From NCBI RefSeq assembly GCF_905147045.1, contig NC_065889.1:5461001-5525000 (forward strand): a stretch of 64,000 nucleotides of DNA, written 5' to 3'. A model generated the notes under the pieces. It did no database searches. It was not told where the DNA came from and worked only from the letters and a program-made list of their open reading frames with translations. The stretch's first letter is position 1. Each line of letters starts with the position of its first letter. The DNA is from Nymphalis io. Taxonomy: Eukaryota; Arthropoda; Insecta; Lepidoptera; Nymphalidae. Position numbers and translations under genes: made by a program. Shown piece after piece: positions 12,065-24,609 of the stretch.

Positions 12065-13741
12065 AAATTTAGATGTAGTTTCGTAGATGTCGCGTCATCT
12101 CGACCCGTTATTCACACGTTAAAGGTTTCTAAAATAGTTTATAGGAACTAAGTTTACTGCGTAAATGCATCAAATGGCATCCAATCCTTGCTAGTCATTT
12201 GTCTAATGCTCTCTAGAGCATTGAATCGCTCTAACGTCGATTGATGATCTCAATTGGAAATAGGATTTAAGACCCGAGATAATTAAATGCATTATTCTTG
12301 GATTTTTAATATCTACAGCAGCAGCTTTTGTGATTTATGTCTGTAAAATTTAATTATTTGAATTGTTTTAATGAAAATTTATGTAAAATATTCTTTTTTT
12401 TTTAATAATACTTTTATTTTTAAACGCCGTGCGTACGGTCTGAAGCTAATTAGCAAGTGGTATGCTTTTTGTAATTCGAATATTTAATTTCTATAAAATT
12501 ATTTTTAACGGACACTTATTGATGTAATCTAAAGTCGAGATAAAACTTAAGATTGAATGCTCTGAGAATTGTTCTCTTTAATATCAATATAGCAGGATAT
12601 ACTATAACTTCCAATTTATCAATGCACAATAGGAACTAAAAAAAAACCAATCCCATAGCTTTAAAATTATTTGTCACGTATAAACAGATAACACTTAGAA
12701 CTCACATAAAAATCAATCGTTTCGGCGGGAAAATTGCATCAATATCCGCGTGAATCTATAACAAAAGCAATCATAACAACCGTCACGACCGTTCAACGGA
12801 ACGAGATACATGAATAAACAAACCATGTTATTGATGCCGCATTTTATGTGCGACTGCAGAGTCAAAGATAAAATAGCACTGGAGCCGACATCTGTGAGTT
12901 TGAAATATGAATCTCCGCTCGTGAATAATTTAATATCGGGATTAAGTAAATGTTGTTCTGTAATTATTCAATGAAATTTTGCTTTGTTATTAATTAGGGA
13001 CAGGTTGTAGGTTCGCGGTTTTTAATTTTTGTTGTATTTTTAAACATTTCGGACGCGAACGTTTCAAATACGAATGTTCCGAAAAAAACGTTTTTCGAAG
13101 CAAAAATATTTAAATTTCTCTTAATTGTTCTGCCGAATTTCATACGCTTAGTTTTTTTTTCAATTTTTACTGACGACTGGAATGATGTTGAACGAACTAA
13201 TATTGGCCGTGTCAACGATAACGTTTGCGTGAAGTTTAGATATGAACCCATTTTGTTTTTGATTATTTCATAGAAATCGTTCTATTTTCCGGTTTTAAAA
13301 GTATTAGTTGACCCAGATAACAAGCTGTGATAGATTTTACACCGGAATTTAATACAATCCATTAATTTTTAGTAGCGAAGTACAATTTCGGACATGGAAA
13401 TTTAAAATTCCCATTTCGTAGTACATGCTTGTAGTTGGAGTTCTGATTTTGCAAGTTCAATTTTAGCGAATACTATTGAGGCTTCCAGACTTCGTTGCTG
13501 AATTTTTAGAAGGATATTTTCGTGCGTATAAGTATGTTATAGTAAAACGAAACAAAAACTGTTTATTTCTTTATGTAATACATACATATTATGTTACAAC
13601 ATATTCGGCTAGGGAGCCGTTTCTAAGTCAAAGATAAAATACATTAGTTACATACATACAGAGTTAATGTGTGCTTCATCTTATTGTATATCATATTTAT
13701 ATTTTACACACATGCGACTGCATTATAAGTGTATTGATATA

Positions 13742-13766
<25 letters not shown>
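13742..13766. repeat. (TA)n microsatellite
   Basis: About 12 TA units, uninterrupted, in AT-rich intron sequence. Confidence 0.95.
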
Positions 13767-13773
<7 letters not shown>

Positions 13774-14639
13774 GATATTATATTACCTTGTTCATGTGAT
13801 AACTTCTTCTGACCCGTAATGAACACCTAATAAGGGTTTGAATTCTTTGATTCAGAAATTATTGATACACAAAAACAGTAAAAAATGAATTCTCATATAG
13901 TACTTCATAGTAGACATATTATATTATGTATGAACCGATATAGCTTTAAAATTATTTGTTTCGTAGATAGATTTTATTTTACTATCGTCATAGAATAATT
14001 GTTAGTCCGGACGCTTTTAATGCGAACGTTGACAAAAAATGATACACCGAAAATTTTCTGTGAGAGATTTGTCACGGTAACCACATTAATAAAACTTTAA
14101 CATTAATAACATGTAACGCAATATTAATTCTTATAAAATCAAATTACACAAAAAATTTAAACATTTAACACAAACAAAAATTACACTAAAGTAATTTTAG
14201 TTATAAAAATGATTGCGCGATTTATTAGTTATTTATTATTATTATTTTGGATTTATAATTTGACATTAGGATGAAGGAAAGTTTGCCTTGTATTAAAATA
14301 AAACCTATTTGATACTTGAATAATGAAAAGCTTAGAATTGTTTCTCACTTATTAATGCTTCTGCAAATTGAACATCGACATCGATTTAAGTATTACAGTA
14401 TTTTCTTTCTATCTTTGTTATACAAATACAATGGAACTTTATGAAATGTGGCAGTATTAACTCTATTGATTTCATGTGACCTTGCACACGCAATGCACGA
14501 TAAGCTGACGACATGGTCCGTAGTATAGATCAATGGTGACTGTGTACGATATAAATTATTATTATTGCAATTATATATATGGGTATTACTATTTCAAGAT
14601 ATTTTTATTTTTTACTCGCTTTTTTAATCCCGTCAAATT

Positions 14640-14785
14640 TCCGTGAATATCGTAATTTATTAACTTGTAAAGGGGATGTTTATTTTTTTTTCTGTTTCTA
14701 TGAAAAATTTAAAGACGATCAAATGAATAGTTAAGATGTGAAGGCGTAACAAAGAAACTCGCTTTCGCATTTATAATGTTAGAAT
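14640..14785 (+). repeat. Old interspersed repeat, 3' end
   Basis: GTTAAGATGTGAAGGCGTAA followed by CTTTCGCATTTATAATGTTA matches 35188..35396. Confidence 0.45.
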
Positions 14786-14968
14786 TCCTTAATCCAGGTC
14801 CCAGACTACGTTATTAACTTTCAATACGATCAGTTCAATGATTTAATCGTGGTAAGATGAGAAGTAGACGCACAGCGTTAAGTGCTTTCATAGTATACTA
14901 ATACTATTTTACTTATATATAGATTAGGGAAAGTTACCACAAATACACGTCTTTGGATATTAAGCATA

Positions 14969-15260
14969 GATTTTTTTTTTATAGAATAGGAAGGTGGACG
15001 AGCATATGGGCCACCTGATGGTAAGTGGTCACCAAACGCCCTTAGACATTGGCATTGTAAGAAATGTCAACCATCGCTTATAGCCAATGCGCCACCAACC
15101 TTGGGAACTAAGATTTTGTGTCCCTTGTGCCTGTAATTACACTGGCTCACTCACCCTTCAAACCGGAACACAACAATATCAAGTATTGCTGTTTTGCGGT
15201 AGAATATCTGATGAGTGGGTGGTACCTACCCAGGCGAGCTTGCACAAAGCCCTACCACCG
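14969..15260 (-). repeat. Family 2 interspersed repeat, full length
   Basis: T-rich start followed by ATAGAATAGGAAGGTGGACG and the full body, ending GCACAAAGCCCTACCACC. Very close to the copies at 10431..10728 and 60753..61046, so relatively recent. Confidence 0.85.
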
Positions 15261-16077
15261 TAAGATAAGATAAGTAAGATTAGAGCTTTGCAAGATTAGA
15301 ACATAACATCCGAACATTAAAAAGTTCGCAACTATATAAATGAAGATTACCATATAAATAATTACTAAATAAATCCTGATTACATAGGTAGTGGTAAGAA
15401 TTATAATACAAGTAGTTTTTCCTTGTTAAACTTTTTTATAATTGATAATTGATGATTATCGGGACGAAAAATATACAATCTCTTCTATAATTAGTTGATG
15501 TAATTGGACAGGGGTTTTATTAAATTCCCTAATGACAGCAAAGTTTAACTACCTAGCTAAAACTTTTTATTTGATGACGTGTTTGGGTTACCGGGATTAA
15601 AAGCTAAAAACCGTATGAAGTGATGTGACAAATATCTCATTGGGTGGAAGTAATCCCGCGCGGATGAAACCTTAAAGTTTACGCCAAAAATATTTTTATA
15701 GCAAATGTATGTAATAACTGGCAGTATATATTGATAAATATTGATATATATATATATTCAAAAAAAAATTTTACAAATAAAAGTACAGATGCAATATTGA
15801 CATTTTACTTAATAATTAAAAAAAAATAAGTGTTGACAAGAATATTTTAATGATCTGCTTCGCTTGTAGATGTAATTATTATAAAATTGTGGCAGTCGCG
15901 GGACGTGCGGCAGATGTGAAGCAGATTTATAATTAAAGAAAACCATTTAATATAAATAAAAGCTTCGTTTGTACAATAAATATATATTTTTATTATTGTA
16001 ATAATATATAGCAAAGAAGAATATAGTGTATGTGCCACGCACACACAAGGGAGTAAAGGCCGGCAAAGTGGGGTTTG

Positions 16078-16102
16078 ACGGCATACTTAAACGTCATGCC
16101 GT
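16078..16102. other. Small perfect hairpin (7-bp stem)
   Basis: ACGGCAT and ATGCCGT are separated by 11 bases. No function is suggested by the context. Confidence 0.5.
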
Positions 16103-16341
16103 ATTTATATATTGTTTCGTGTTGCAAGTTATCTACAAAGTATGATTCATACTTGTTTTTTATTACTTATATAATTTTTTTAACTAAAATACAATTCTCC
16201 TTCTCTCATATCAACAACAGCGCAGCGATTGATTTAAGAAAAAAATGTGCGACCGAAGGGGGGATGTCAGGAACGAAGTTCTTTGCGATATTTTTTCCAC
16301 TCAAAACGTGTTTTAAAATGTAGATTTTAATTAATAATAAT

Positions 16342-16587
16342 ATTCACACACGGCCATCTGATCCCAAACTAAACAGAGCTTGTACTATGGAAAGACAACC
16401 ACCAGACAACGGATATACTATATATACTACTTTTCTTTTGTAAATACATACTTATATAGATAATTACATCCAGACTCAAGACAAACAGATATGTTCATGC
16501 ATACAAATGTCTGTCCCGGGTGGGAATCGAACTCACAACCTTCGGCGTGAAAGGCAAGTATCTACCAACCACGCCAACCGGCCCGGC
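16342..16587 (-). mobile_element. tRNA-like SINE (family 3), near full length
   Basis: The right end on the minus strand is a tRNA-like head: GCCGGTTGGCGTGGTTGGTA, a CTTTCAC anticodon-loop-like part and GTTCGATTCCCACCC as B box. The body runs through ACAGACATTTGTATGC to a 3' end GATGGCCGTGTGTGAAT. The second copy at 20955..21180 shows that it is a dispersed element and not a tRNA gene. The loop resembles tRNA-Glu, which may be its source. Confidence 0.82.
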
Positions 16588-19202
16588 AAAAATTAATTAT
16601 ATTACTGTATTTTTGTCCCGATATTTTGTTACATTTTGCAACTTTTTAATTTATAAATAAAAAGTTTTGATTTTATAAAATAGTTTGAATTTCTGCAAAG
16701 TACCAAAATGCAAAAAAAAGACGATCATTGCTATTGCTTAGAGCGCCATCTATGACATTATGTAGTTATTAAGAAAGATCGTGCTATTCCAATATAGTAC
16801 ACATTACTGCCGCCAGAAATATTACGATATTATTGAATTTTATAAAACCTCAAAAACGTTATACATTTATCCGTGACTTCCTTTTCTTTCATTTAGAGTA
16901 TTTAATTTAATTTTGAATATATGCTTTTATCATTTTTTAACTAATTTTACTTTTGTTTACTCATCAAATAGAAAGATACATTAATAAAGAGAAAGAATAG
17001 CCATAAATATTCGTTATGCGACAATTTCTGCCATTTACACTCTACTGTAAGCCGCGCAAAAGAACTTCGTTCTAGAAATAATATATTTGAGCGTTATATG
17101 CGACAGATGTGGTTTTACATCTAGGAAATATAATAGGCACCAAAATATTTATATCGTGATAAAAAGAAAAATAATAGCGTTTTACAAAAAATCACTGATG
17201 ACAGCTCTAGATTATTTGAGAATATAATTATTTATCCGATTTTTATATCTATAACTTATAACGATTATATTAAATTTATAAATTAGAAAATTGTAAAGAT
17301 TTAGAGAACAATTTGTGTTATGTTTTTCTATCGCGAAAATTAAAAAATATGTATAATAGTTTATTTAAAGCAAAATGTAAGTAGAAATGTTACACTCTTG
17401 GTACAGTAGCTGGGTTCGTTTTTTATGCGTTTGTAACCAAACAAGCATTTTAACTATAACATGTATATGTTATACATATAAACACTTATTTACCATACAA
17501 AATAAAATAAAATATTAGCAATTGTACTTTATAAGCTCTTTTAATGTTCGGCCGCTAAGAGGCGAACAACTTACGACAAAAAAAATAGTATTGTTTATTT
17601 GCGCGAATAATATCAATTCATATGGCAATAAATGCTGTAGTTTGATAAATTTTGAGACATTTTTTAAAATCCAAATAACGTTTAATGAAATTTATGCCAA
17701 AGTTTATTTCAAAGTTTATACAAGACTAATTGAGAAACGTCAGTAAGACTGTTCTGTAAGAACAAATTCAAAACTAGTGAGTTTTCTATAGAAAACGTTC
17801 GTCAGACAGTGCGACATATGCGACATTGACCATAATAATTATAACATTTCAAGAATACACGCATCAAAATAGTGTATTGTACCTTAAGTCGGTTGTCAGC
17901 ACTGCAGAATCGCATTATCTCAGTGGACTTTAACCTAAAAACTGCTTCAAACGAAATTAGTATTGACATTAGCAGCTCATTATATTAATAAGTTTAATAG
18001 TTAGAGTGGAAATGCATTTAACAGAAAGCATTCTTTGTGAACGAGCATTCATTGCTGGGAGAGAAACTCCGGTCAAGATGTGTCAAGAAGACATAAAAGT
18101 TTAATTAAATTTTTCTGCATTTTATTTTTAAAAGCGTAATTTCAAATAAATTATGCAACATTCATAATGAAAAGAGTTTAATTAAAAAGAAAATAAAATA
18201 TTACTATAAAAATAAAGTCTGCTGCTGATATCACAACTGCGAAGGTTGTTTGTTTGGATGTTTGTTACTCAATTACTCATACGCAGTCTTTAGATTCTGA
18301 AGAATATTTTTTTAAACTAATAATAGCCTTATTTTAATTACCACTAAGTCAAATGGAACGATAGCAGTATAATCTAGATATATTTTAAAAATGTAAAATT
18401 ATATTGTTCCAAATTTTGTATGAAGATATTACATAGGATTTCAAGATTTCAAATCAAAAAAAGGAATTTTGTAATTTTTTTATTTTAATTACTTACCACT
18501 AGAAGTAATTATTAGCTAGGAGTAGTTTCTGGTACGTGGAAGTACATTTATATTAAATGGAGTGGATAATTATTATAATAAATATATTCACAACCGCTTG
18601 TACGCAAAAAAACATTAGTAAGAAAGAAATAAATATTTATTTTAATAAATGATAATTGCCAAAGCCGAGAACGACATGCTCGTATTTCAATAAACGAATA
18701 GTTTGAGCCAAATATTTCAGTAATCCTACTATATTAATTGTCTGCAGCTTCAATTAATATATAGCGAATAGTTTCACCCGCAATCAAATTAAGGGGATCT
18801 AATGATTGCGTCGGTCCTGGTTATTATCACTTATATCTGATAGAAATCGTTGACCTTCCACGTTATTAATTAGTCAAGTCGAATATTAACTTATTTATAT
18901 TATTTAACTTATTTATACGAGATTTGCTATATTTATAATTAACGTTAAATTAAATCTATGCCATTGTATACGATTTATTCCTTTATCTTCTACTTCTAGT
19001 ATTTCTACTAATCCTTTAACTCTTACTGCTTGTAATATTTTAATGAAATGAAATAAAAAAATACAATTAAAGTATTAACTTTATTAGCTATCAGCCCCGA
19101 CCCGTGTAACTAATCGAAGATAATTGCTTAAATAATATATACATATATTGATATCAATTTATTACTGTTCTGATATTATCGGGTGATGTAGCTGTTAGAT
19201 GT

Positions 19203-19427
19203 ACTTGGTGGTAGGGATTTGTGCAAGCCCTGATATTTAGTATTGCTGTATCCCAGTTCAAAGGACGAGTGAGCCAGTGTAACAGGCACAAGTACCATAA
19301 TATCTTAGTTCCCAAGGCGCTTTGATGATGTAAGGATTGGTTAATATAGCGCCAATGTCCATGTGCGATGGCGACAATTTACCATCAGGTAGTCCATTTG
19401 CAGTTCCGTCCGCCTACCTATTTTTTA
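19203..19427 (+). repeat. Family 2 repeat, internally deleted
   Basis: ACTTGGTGGTAGGGATTTGT is followed directly by the TATTTAGTATTGCTG part, so about 45 bp (the CACCCACTCATCAG section) is gone. It ends GTCCGCCTACCTATTTTTTA. Confidence 0.75.
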
Positions 19428-19940
19428 TATACATAAAATTAAATTAAGTTTATCAAATACCAATTAAAGTAGGTAGTAGGTAGAGTCCATAAGACTCCAA
19501 AAAATTTACACGTATAAATGTATACAAAAGATTAAAGCGTTCAATTTAGTCACGTGATCAACGATGACGAATGGAAAATGCGTATATAGTCGTACTGTAT
19601 GAACTGACTTCATTACTCACCCGTGAAATGTTGACAACCGACTTATGGTGATTTACTTTTTTGATACCTGTATTATTGAAATGTTATAATTATTTTATTA
19701 TGGCTAATGTCGCATATGACTTTCTGTCATTTCGCGATTGTGTTCTGCGGTGAGTTTCGAGTTTGTTCTTACAAAATAACTTACAATATGGCGGTAAACA
19801 GTGTTGCCCTAATACGTCTTGTGCACCAGCTACTGAATCTTTATTATAGTATAACAGAAATCTTCACAAACGTGCTTATCAATATTCTACAAAAAAATAT
19901 ATACTAGGATACTAAGTTTATTTCAGTTAAGGAAAGTTAA

Positions 19941-20222
19941 TCGCCTGTAAATGTCTTGCTGAGCAGAGCCCTTCTTATCGACAAGATTTGTAGCTTATTC
20001 TACAACGCTGCTCTACTGGGGGTCGGCGAAAACACAGAACTTCATCTTACAAATGCAAATTTACGATAACATCCATCATTGCTTATCACGAGATGAATTA
20101 TAATGAGATAAAGACAAATTAAACACACAAACTGTAAACTCACGTCAACAACAAATCTGTGTTTCGATTTGAATCTGCGATCTTTGGCTAAGATATAATC
20201 ATTCTATCTACTAAGCCATATC
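19941..20222 (-). mobile_element. Old tRNA-derived SINE (family 1)
   Basis: A diverged copy: GCCTGTAAATGTCTTGC, AGCTTATTCTACAACGCTGC, CACGAGATGAATTATAAT and a decayed head GATTTGAATCTGCGATC occur in the expected order. Confidence 0.65.
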
Positions 20223-20954
20223 ATATTTAATAATATTCTATCTTCTCCCTCAGATTTTCGGTGCCTTCCAACGAATATCAATTTGTCTTTCGGTCCAATT
20301 GATTATCCTCATTATTGATGTTGGAAATATAAACTATTTTGCTTATTGCGAAATTGCTAATTAAAACGTATGTAGGTCGTTACAATACGTTTATTTTACA
20401 ATTTTATTATATAATATCGAGAATATCGGACAAATTAAAGCAATTATCAACGTTATATTTATTGCGAACAATGTGAAATGGTTTATATATTTTTAAATTC
20501 TGGGCGCAAAAAAATTATATGTCGAAATTGAGGTAACGTGTGATTAATAACAATGGATATACCGCTAAATTATCCATGCTACTCGTCAATTATGTCCGAC
20601 TTTAAAATACTAGCAGTTCAAAAGCGAGAGGTGTCGTGGGATACTCAAATTATTTACAAGAACATGATATTCACGCCTCTCACTACTATATTCTACATTT
20701 TATGCGGTTGAAACATATAATATTATGATATACTAAAATCTTCTCCGAAACGCGCAACAGCTTCTCGTATAAGTTTTGTGAGTATTGGTGTTGTAGATTT
20801 ACAACATTTGAGAGTAACGAGAAATAAAATAATGAGGAACTGACAATAAAATTGTAATAATTAATTTATATTTTAATATTATAAAACAAAATATTTTATT
20901 ATTATCAAAGAATAAGCTAATTCATAACATTTTTAGAATTAATCATAAATAATC

Positions 20955-21180
20955 TCCTGGGACATTCACACACGGCCATCTGATTTCAAATTAAGCAGAG
21001 CTTGTTCTATCTAAACCAGACAACTGGTATACTACATATACTACTTTTCTTTTATAAATACATACATATATAGATAATTACACAAATGTCTGCCCTGGGT
21101 GGGAATCGAACCCACAACCTTCGGCGTGAAATGCAAGTAACCAAGCCACTAGTATCTACTAACCACGCCAACCGGCTCGT
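20955..21180 (-). mobile_element. tRNA-like SINE (family 3), rearranged head and shortened body
   Basis: Same layout as 16342..16587 with GATGGCCGTGTGTGAATGTC at the 3' end. About 20 bp containing AACCAAGCCACTAGTATC is inserted in the tRNA-like part, and part of the body between the B box and the TATATAAGTATG block is missing. Confidence 0.8.
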
Positions 21181-21414
21181 CATATCTAAAGTTCGCGACA
21201 TACATAACAAATATGTTCGCGATTCGCAGAAACACTTATACAATAGCAAAAGTTACGTAGTGATAATGAACTTCATTCTAAAAATATTTTTGCATTTGAT
21301 AGCCTATTTGCTGAGAAATACATATATATTCAAAGGTAGAGAATATCACGCTACATCCACCTAGACGGAGCGGCGGTTTTTAACGCGAGTACAACATTGC
21401 TCTTTAAGCTAGAG

Positions 21415-21672
21415 CAGGTAGTCTATACTTAGAAAGAGATAAAATTTGTTTTTATTTTTGTTTGTAATAGATAAACTCAAAAACTACTAAACCAATTTAA
21501 AAAAAAATTCACCCACAGAAAACTTTATTATTTTTTTTTCTCAAATATCCCTATGAAAATTGCAATAATGTACCGAAGGATATATATATAACTTTCCTAA
21601 AAAATATTGATTAAGATAGACAATTCAACCCAGAAGTCGAGTCAAGTCGAAGTCCGGGCGAGCCACTAGTTA
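21415..21672 (-). repeat. Old interspersed repeat fragment
   Basis: AAACTCAAAAACTACTAAAC, CAAGTCGAAGTCCGGGCGAG and CCACTAGTT are the typical parts of a minus-oriented copy. Confidence 0.4.
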
Positions 21673-22146
21673 AAAATAAAGAGATAATTATTATTTGCGC
21701 TTTTCTACAAAAGCGTCTACACTCTGCTCTGCTTTAAAGTACACAATATTACAAACGACATTCTGCAATAACAACAAAGTAATGTGATGATCGTAATGAC
21801 ATAACATGTTTTTTTTATATAAAAATGTTTATTTTGATACTGAAACAATAAAAATAATACCGTCCGTGAGTTTTTCTACGACATGCTATCTAATATCAAA
21901 GGATTAGCCTTCAGTCTCGTGGGGGAACGTATTATCTGGGTGTTATTTGCTATACAACGATATAAAATCAGTTTTCAGTGCGGAAAATGGCATATGCGGA
22001 AATAGCTTTTTGCATATCAATCACGTTTTCAACGTATTACGTTTACGATACAAACTTACAAGATATTTTAAGGTAGTAATTTAAATTTTTGATATTTAAA
22101 AGAGAGCTTGTGTTTTTTTATATAAATTGGCATATACGCCAACTCA

Positions 22147-22372
22147 TGGTCCGTGGTCATAACCGCTCATAGACGCTGTAAAAATATTAATTATTCCTTA
22201 CACTGCCAATGCGCCAACAATCTTGGTGTTCGTCAAGTTCATAAGGATACACTGGCTCACTCCTACTTCAAACAATAACTCAACAAAGTAAGTATTACTG
22301 TTTGGTTGAATGAGTCTGTCTGATGAGTGGGTGGTACTTTCCCAGACTGGCTTACACAAAGCCAGTTCTAAA
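22147..22372 (-). repeat. Family 2 repeat, diverged
   Basis: CCAATGCGCCAACAATCTTG, ACTGGCTCACTCC and GATGAGTGGGTGGTACTTTC are in order. It lies about 355 bp downstream of the donor of the GABA-B-R1 exon at 22727. Confidence 0.72.
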
Positions 22373-22726
22373 AATATTTATAGGATCGACCGTTTTTACT
22401 AAGAATTATTAATGTCATGAATGAATATCTGATTTGGAAAAAAGTATTATAAAAGTATTAATATTCCTATCTTCCTTTTCAGTTAAGCGCAAAACTTTAG
22501 AAGTGAGTGTCGTACTCAATATGGATATATAAAATATATATAAATAGCAAAACAGGACCGGATCGAACCTGCAAATTTTACAGTACTAGGCATATAAGCC
22601 ATAAGTATTAAAAAAAATTAAGGTAACTAATATATGAATATTCAGTATCTTAAGAATTGTGAACGCGTTGTTATTGTTGAAACGTGAATCAATGTGTTAT
22701 ACTATATAATTTAAAGTCTCACTTAC

Positions 22727-22943
22727 CAATAAAGAACCAGACGTAGGATTTCCCATACAGCTTGTGCTTATAAACTTCGCAGAGAACTCGCCTGGCCGCA
22801 ACCACGTAGAAAAGACCAACAATCACCCTTGCATCTTGTCTTCGGAGATTACGAACAGCGTCACTTGGATCTGATAGGAATGATTGCCGTGTGACTATCT
22901 CTATTCCAGATTTCTTGCAATGAGCTTCAAGATCTTCGACAGT
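22727..22943 (-). CDS. GABA-B-R1: GABA-B receptor subunit 1, fourth recognised coding exon
   Basis: This 217-nt exon has 72 codons plus one base, so it starts in phase 0 and ends in phase 1. The acceptor is TTCGTTTCAG and the donor is ATTG|GTAAGT. It encodes TVEDLEAHCKKSGIEIVTRQ, then SFLSDPSDAVRNLRRQDARV and IVGLFYVVAARRVLCEVY, ending KSYVWFFI. This is lobe 2 of the Venus-flytrap domain. The Tyr of GLFY aligns with the mammalian Tyr that closes over GABA. The family continues with a GWYEDNW-like segment; I searched 1..22726 by eye on the minus strand and did not find it, so the next exon should lie to the left of this window. Confidence 0.95.
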
Positions 22944-23085
22944 CTGAAACGAATTTCTTTGTTAATATATTTAAAAATAATTGTTAATAGAGCTGATAAA
23001 CTAATTACTAATTTTCCCACTTGAAAGATGTTATAAAACTGCGTGGGAATTTCCGGTTCTTGTTGACAGAATGTAATTACGGCTT

Positions 23086-23215
23086 AGTGGAAATTCTGCC
23101 TCATGTGTATTTTACCAAGCCGCATTGAAGCAGCGTGGTGAAATAAGCTCCATACCTTCTCCTCAAAAAGGGAGAGGAGGCCTTAGCCAAGCAGTAAGAC
23201 ATTCACATTCTGTTA
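23086..23215 (+). mobile_element. tRNA-derived SINE (family 1), 3' half
   Basis: A partial copy starting at GAAATTCTGCCTCATG and ending ACATTCACATTCTGTTAATA. It sits only 143 bp upstream of the GABA-B-R1 exon that starts at 22943, inside the intron and opposite to the direction of transcription. Confidence 0.8.
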
Positions 23216-24609
23216 ATAATAACATATACAGAAAATATACAAATATTTTCTGTACATAACATTGCTCGCTTTGATTTTTTAACATTATACAGATTGATTC
23301 ATTGACAAGGCTTATAAGGAGAAAATATGTAAGCAAGGAATACCACTGTAAGATTTATTGCTTACTTATATTGCAAATAGCACATACGTATATGTATTTA
23401 GTAAACTCGACAACATATTTTGTCGTGCCAAGTTTAATTAATTAAGTTTATATGAATCGTTCGGTTTTCGTTAACTTAGAAATTCGTTGAATATGGTTTC
23501 TGTTGTTTCTTGTTTTATATCGATGTGATTATTTAGAAAGTTATAACGTATAACATAAAACCCTATTCATAGGCTCTCTAATTAATGAATACATTAATTA
23601 ATCGAAAATTATAAAAAAAAATGTGGTGAAAAATGTAGTCTAGTTAGTCAAAGTCATTTCAAATCAGTTCCTTTCGATTCTATTATGTTTAAAGGGGTAA
23701 AAATTAAAACCAAAAACAATATTACTAAACAAACGGAACTATAAATGGTCCACTGTTGGGCTAAGGTCACTTCTCGCATAGAAGATTACTGTCAAGATTC
23801 ACGAGGTTTTTTGGTAATTTTATTATATTACTAAAATCCTAATGTAAATCTAATTTTATCTGCGTATAATAACATGTCATGTACCGCAACGTTAGTGAAA
23901 ATTTATAAAATTTTGGACACTTTCATTATTTCAAACAATGTTTAAGTCGGCCGCACAACCCACTTACGTGAGAAAGCAGAGGCGCTCTAATTACATTGGA
24001 GCTAGCGTGAAAGCCTCTATTCAACTCGGACAAGTATACACTATATATAACCTTATAAAAACTTTCATAGCATGCATCTCACGATAAATGGATTTTTACT
24101 CACATCAGCGCTGAAAGTTAAAACCTTTGTACAAAGCTATGTGGAATATATGAAAAGGTATATCTCGCGCTTTAAATTTAAACGGTTGAATCTCAGTAAT
24201 ATATGAAGTTGAAAGGTGCTAGCGAAGTCGCGTAATACGTTTTCGAGAAGTTCAAGTTTCTATTACTCGCTTGTTTGTTAGTTTCCGAATTTCTAGTGTT
24301 TTCCTGTGAACTGGAAATTTTCGTAATCACATTTACGTATTACACACTTATATGCGTATTTAAATGTATATTTATAAAAGCTATTTGTTGTGACCTCAAT
24401 TTATTGCGCATTGATCTTTGAGTTGCGGTTCTCCCTTGGGAAACCTTGGGAGCTTCTTCATTTCCTGGATAAAAGTATACTTTATCGTATGCGGAATATA
24501 AAGTTTCACAATACCAAGGTACCATACCCTATAAAAGTTTTGGGTATTTTTATATTATTCAAAATGATTATATTTTAGAATGAACGCTCATTATAAAAAA
24601 AATATTATT

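Larger units (their letters stand above)
1..22726 (-). other. GABA-B-R1 intron downstream of exon 22727..22943 (right part)
   Basis: This is AT-rich non-coding sequence, inferred to be intronic because the preceding exon ends in a clean phase-1 donor and no continuation is seen. Repeats are listed separately. Beyond the short reading frame at 503..643, I recognise nothing firm in 644..2384, 2466..3488, 4284..6510, 6606..7595, 7797..8373, 9609..10430, 10729..11889, 12065..14639, 15261..16077, 16588..19202, 20223..20954 and 21673..22146, apart from low-complexity AT tracts. A second gene hidden on the plus strand cannot be excluded by eye. Confidence 0.6.

Noticed and set aside
12994..13251. 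85-codon minus-strand frame beginning MGSYLNFTQT
   Set aside because: Lys/Phe-rich composition expected from AT-rich DNA, no splice context and no domain. Chance is likely.
16510..16587. tRNA gene-like sequence on the minus strand
   Set aside because: The same tRNA-like block plus a shared downstream body recurs at 20955..21180, so it is the head of a SINE. The stems are also imperfect.
21086..21364. 92-codon plus-strand frame beginning MSALGGNRTHNL
   Set aside because: Its start is the complement of a SINE tRNA-like head; the rest is AT-rich flank.
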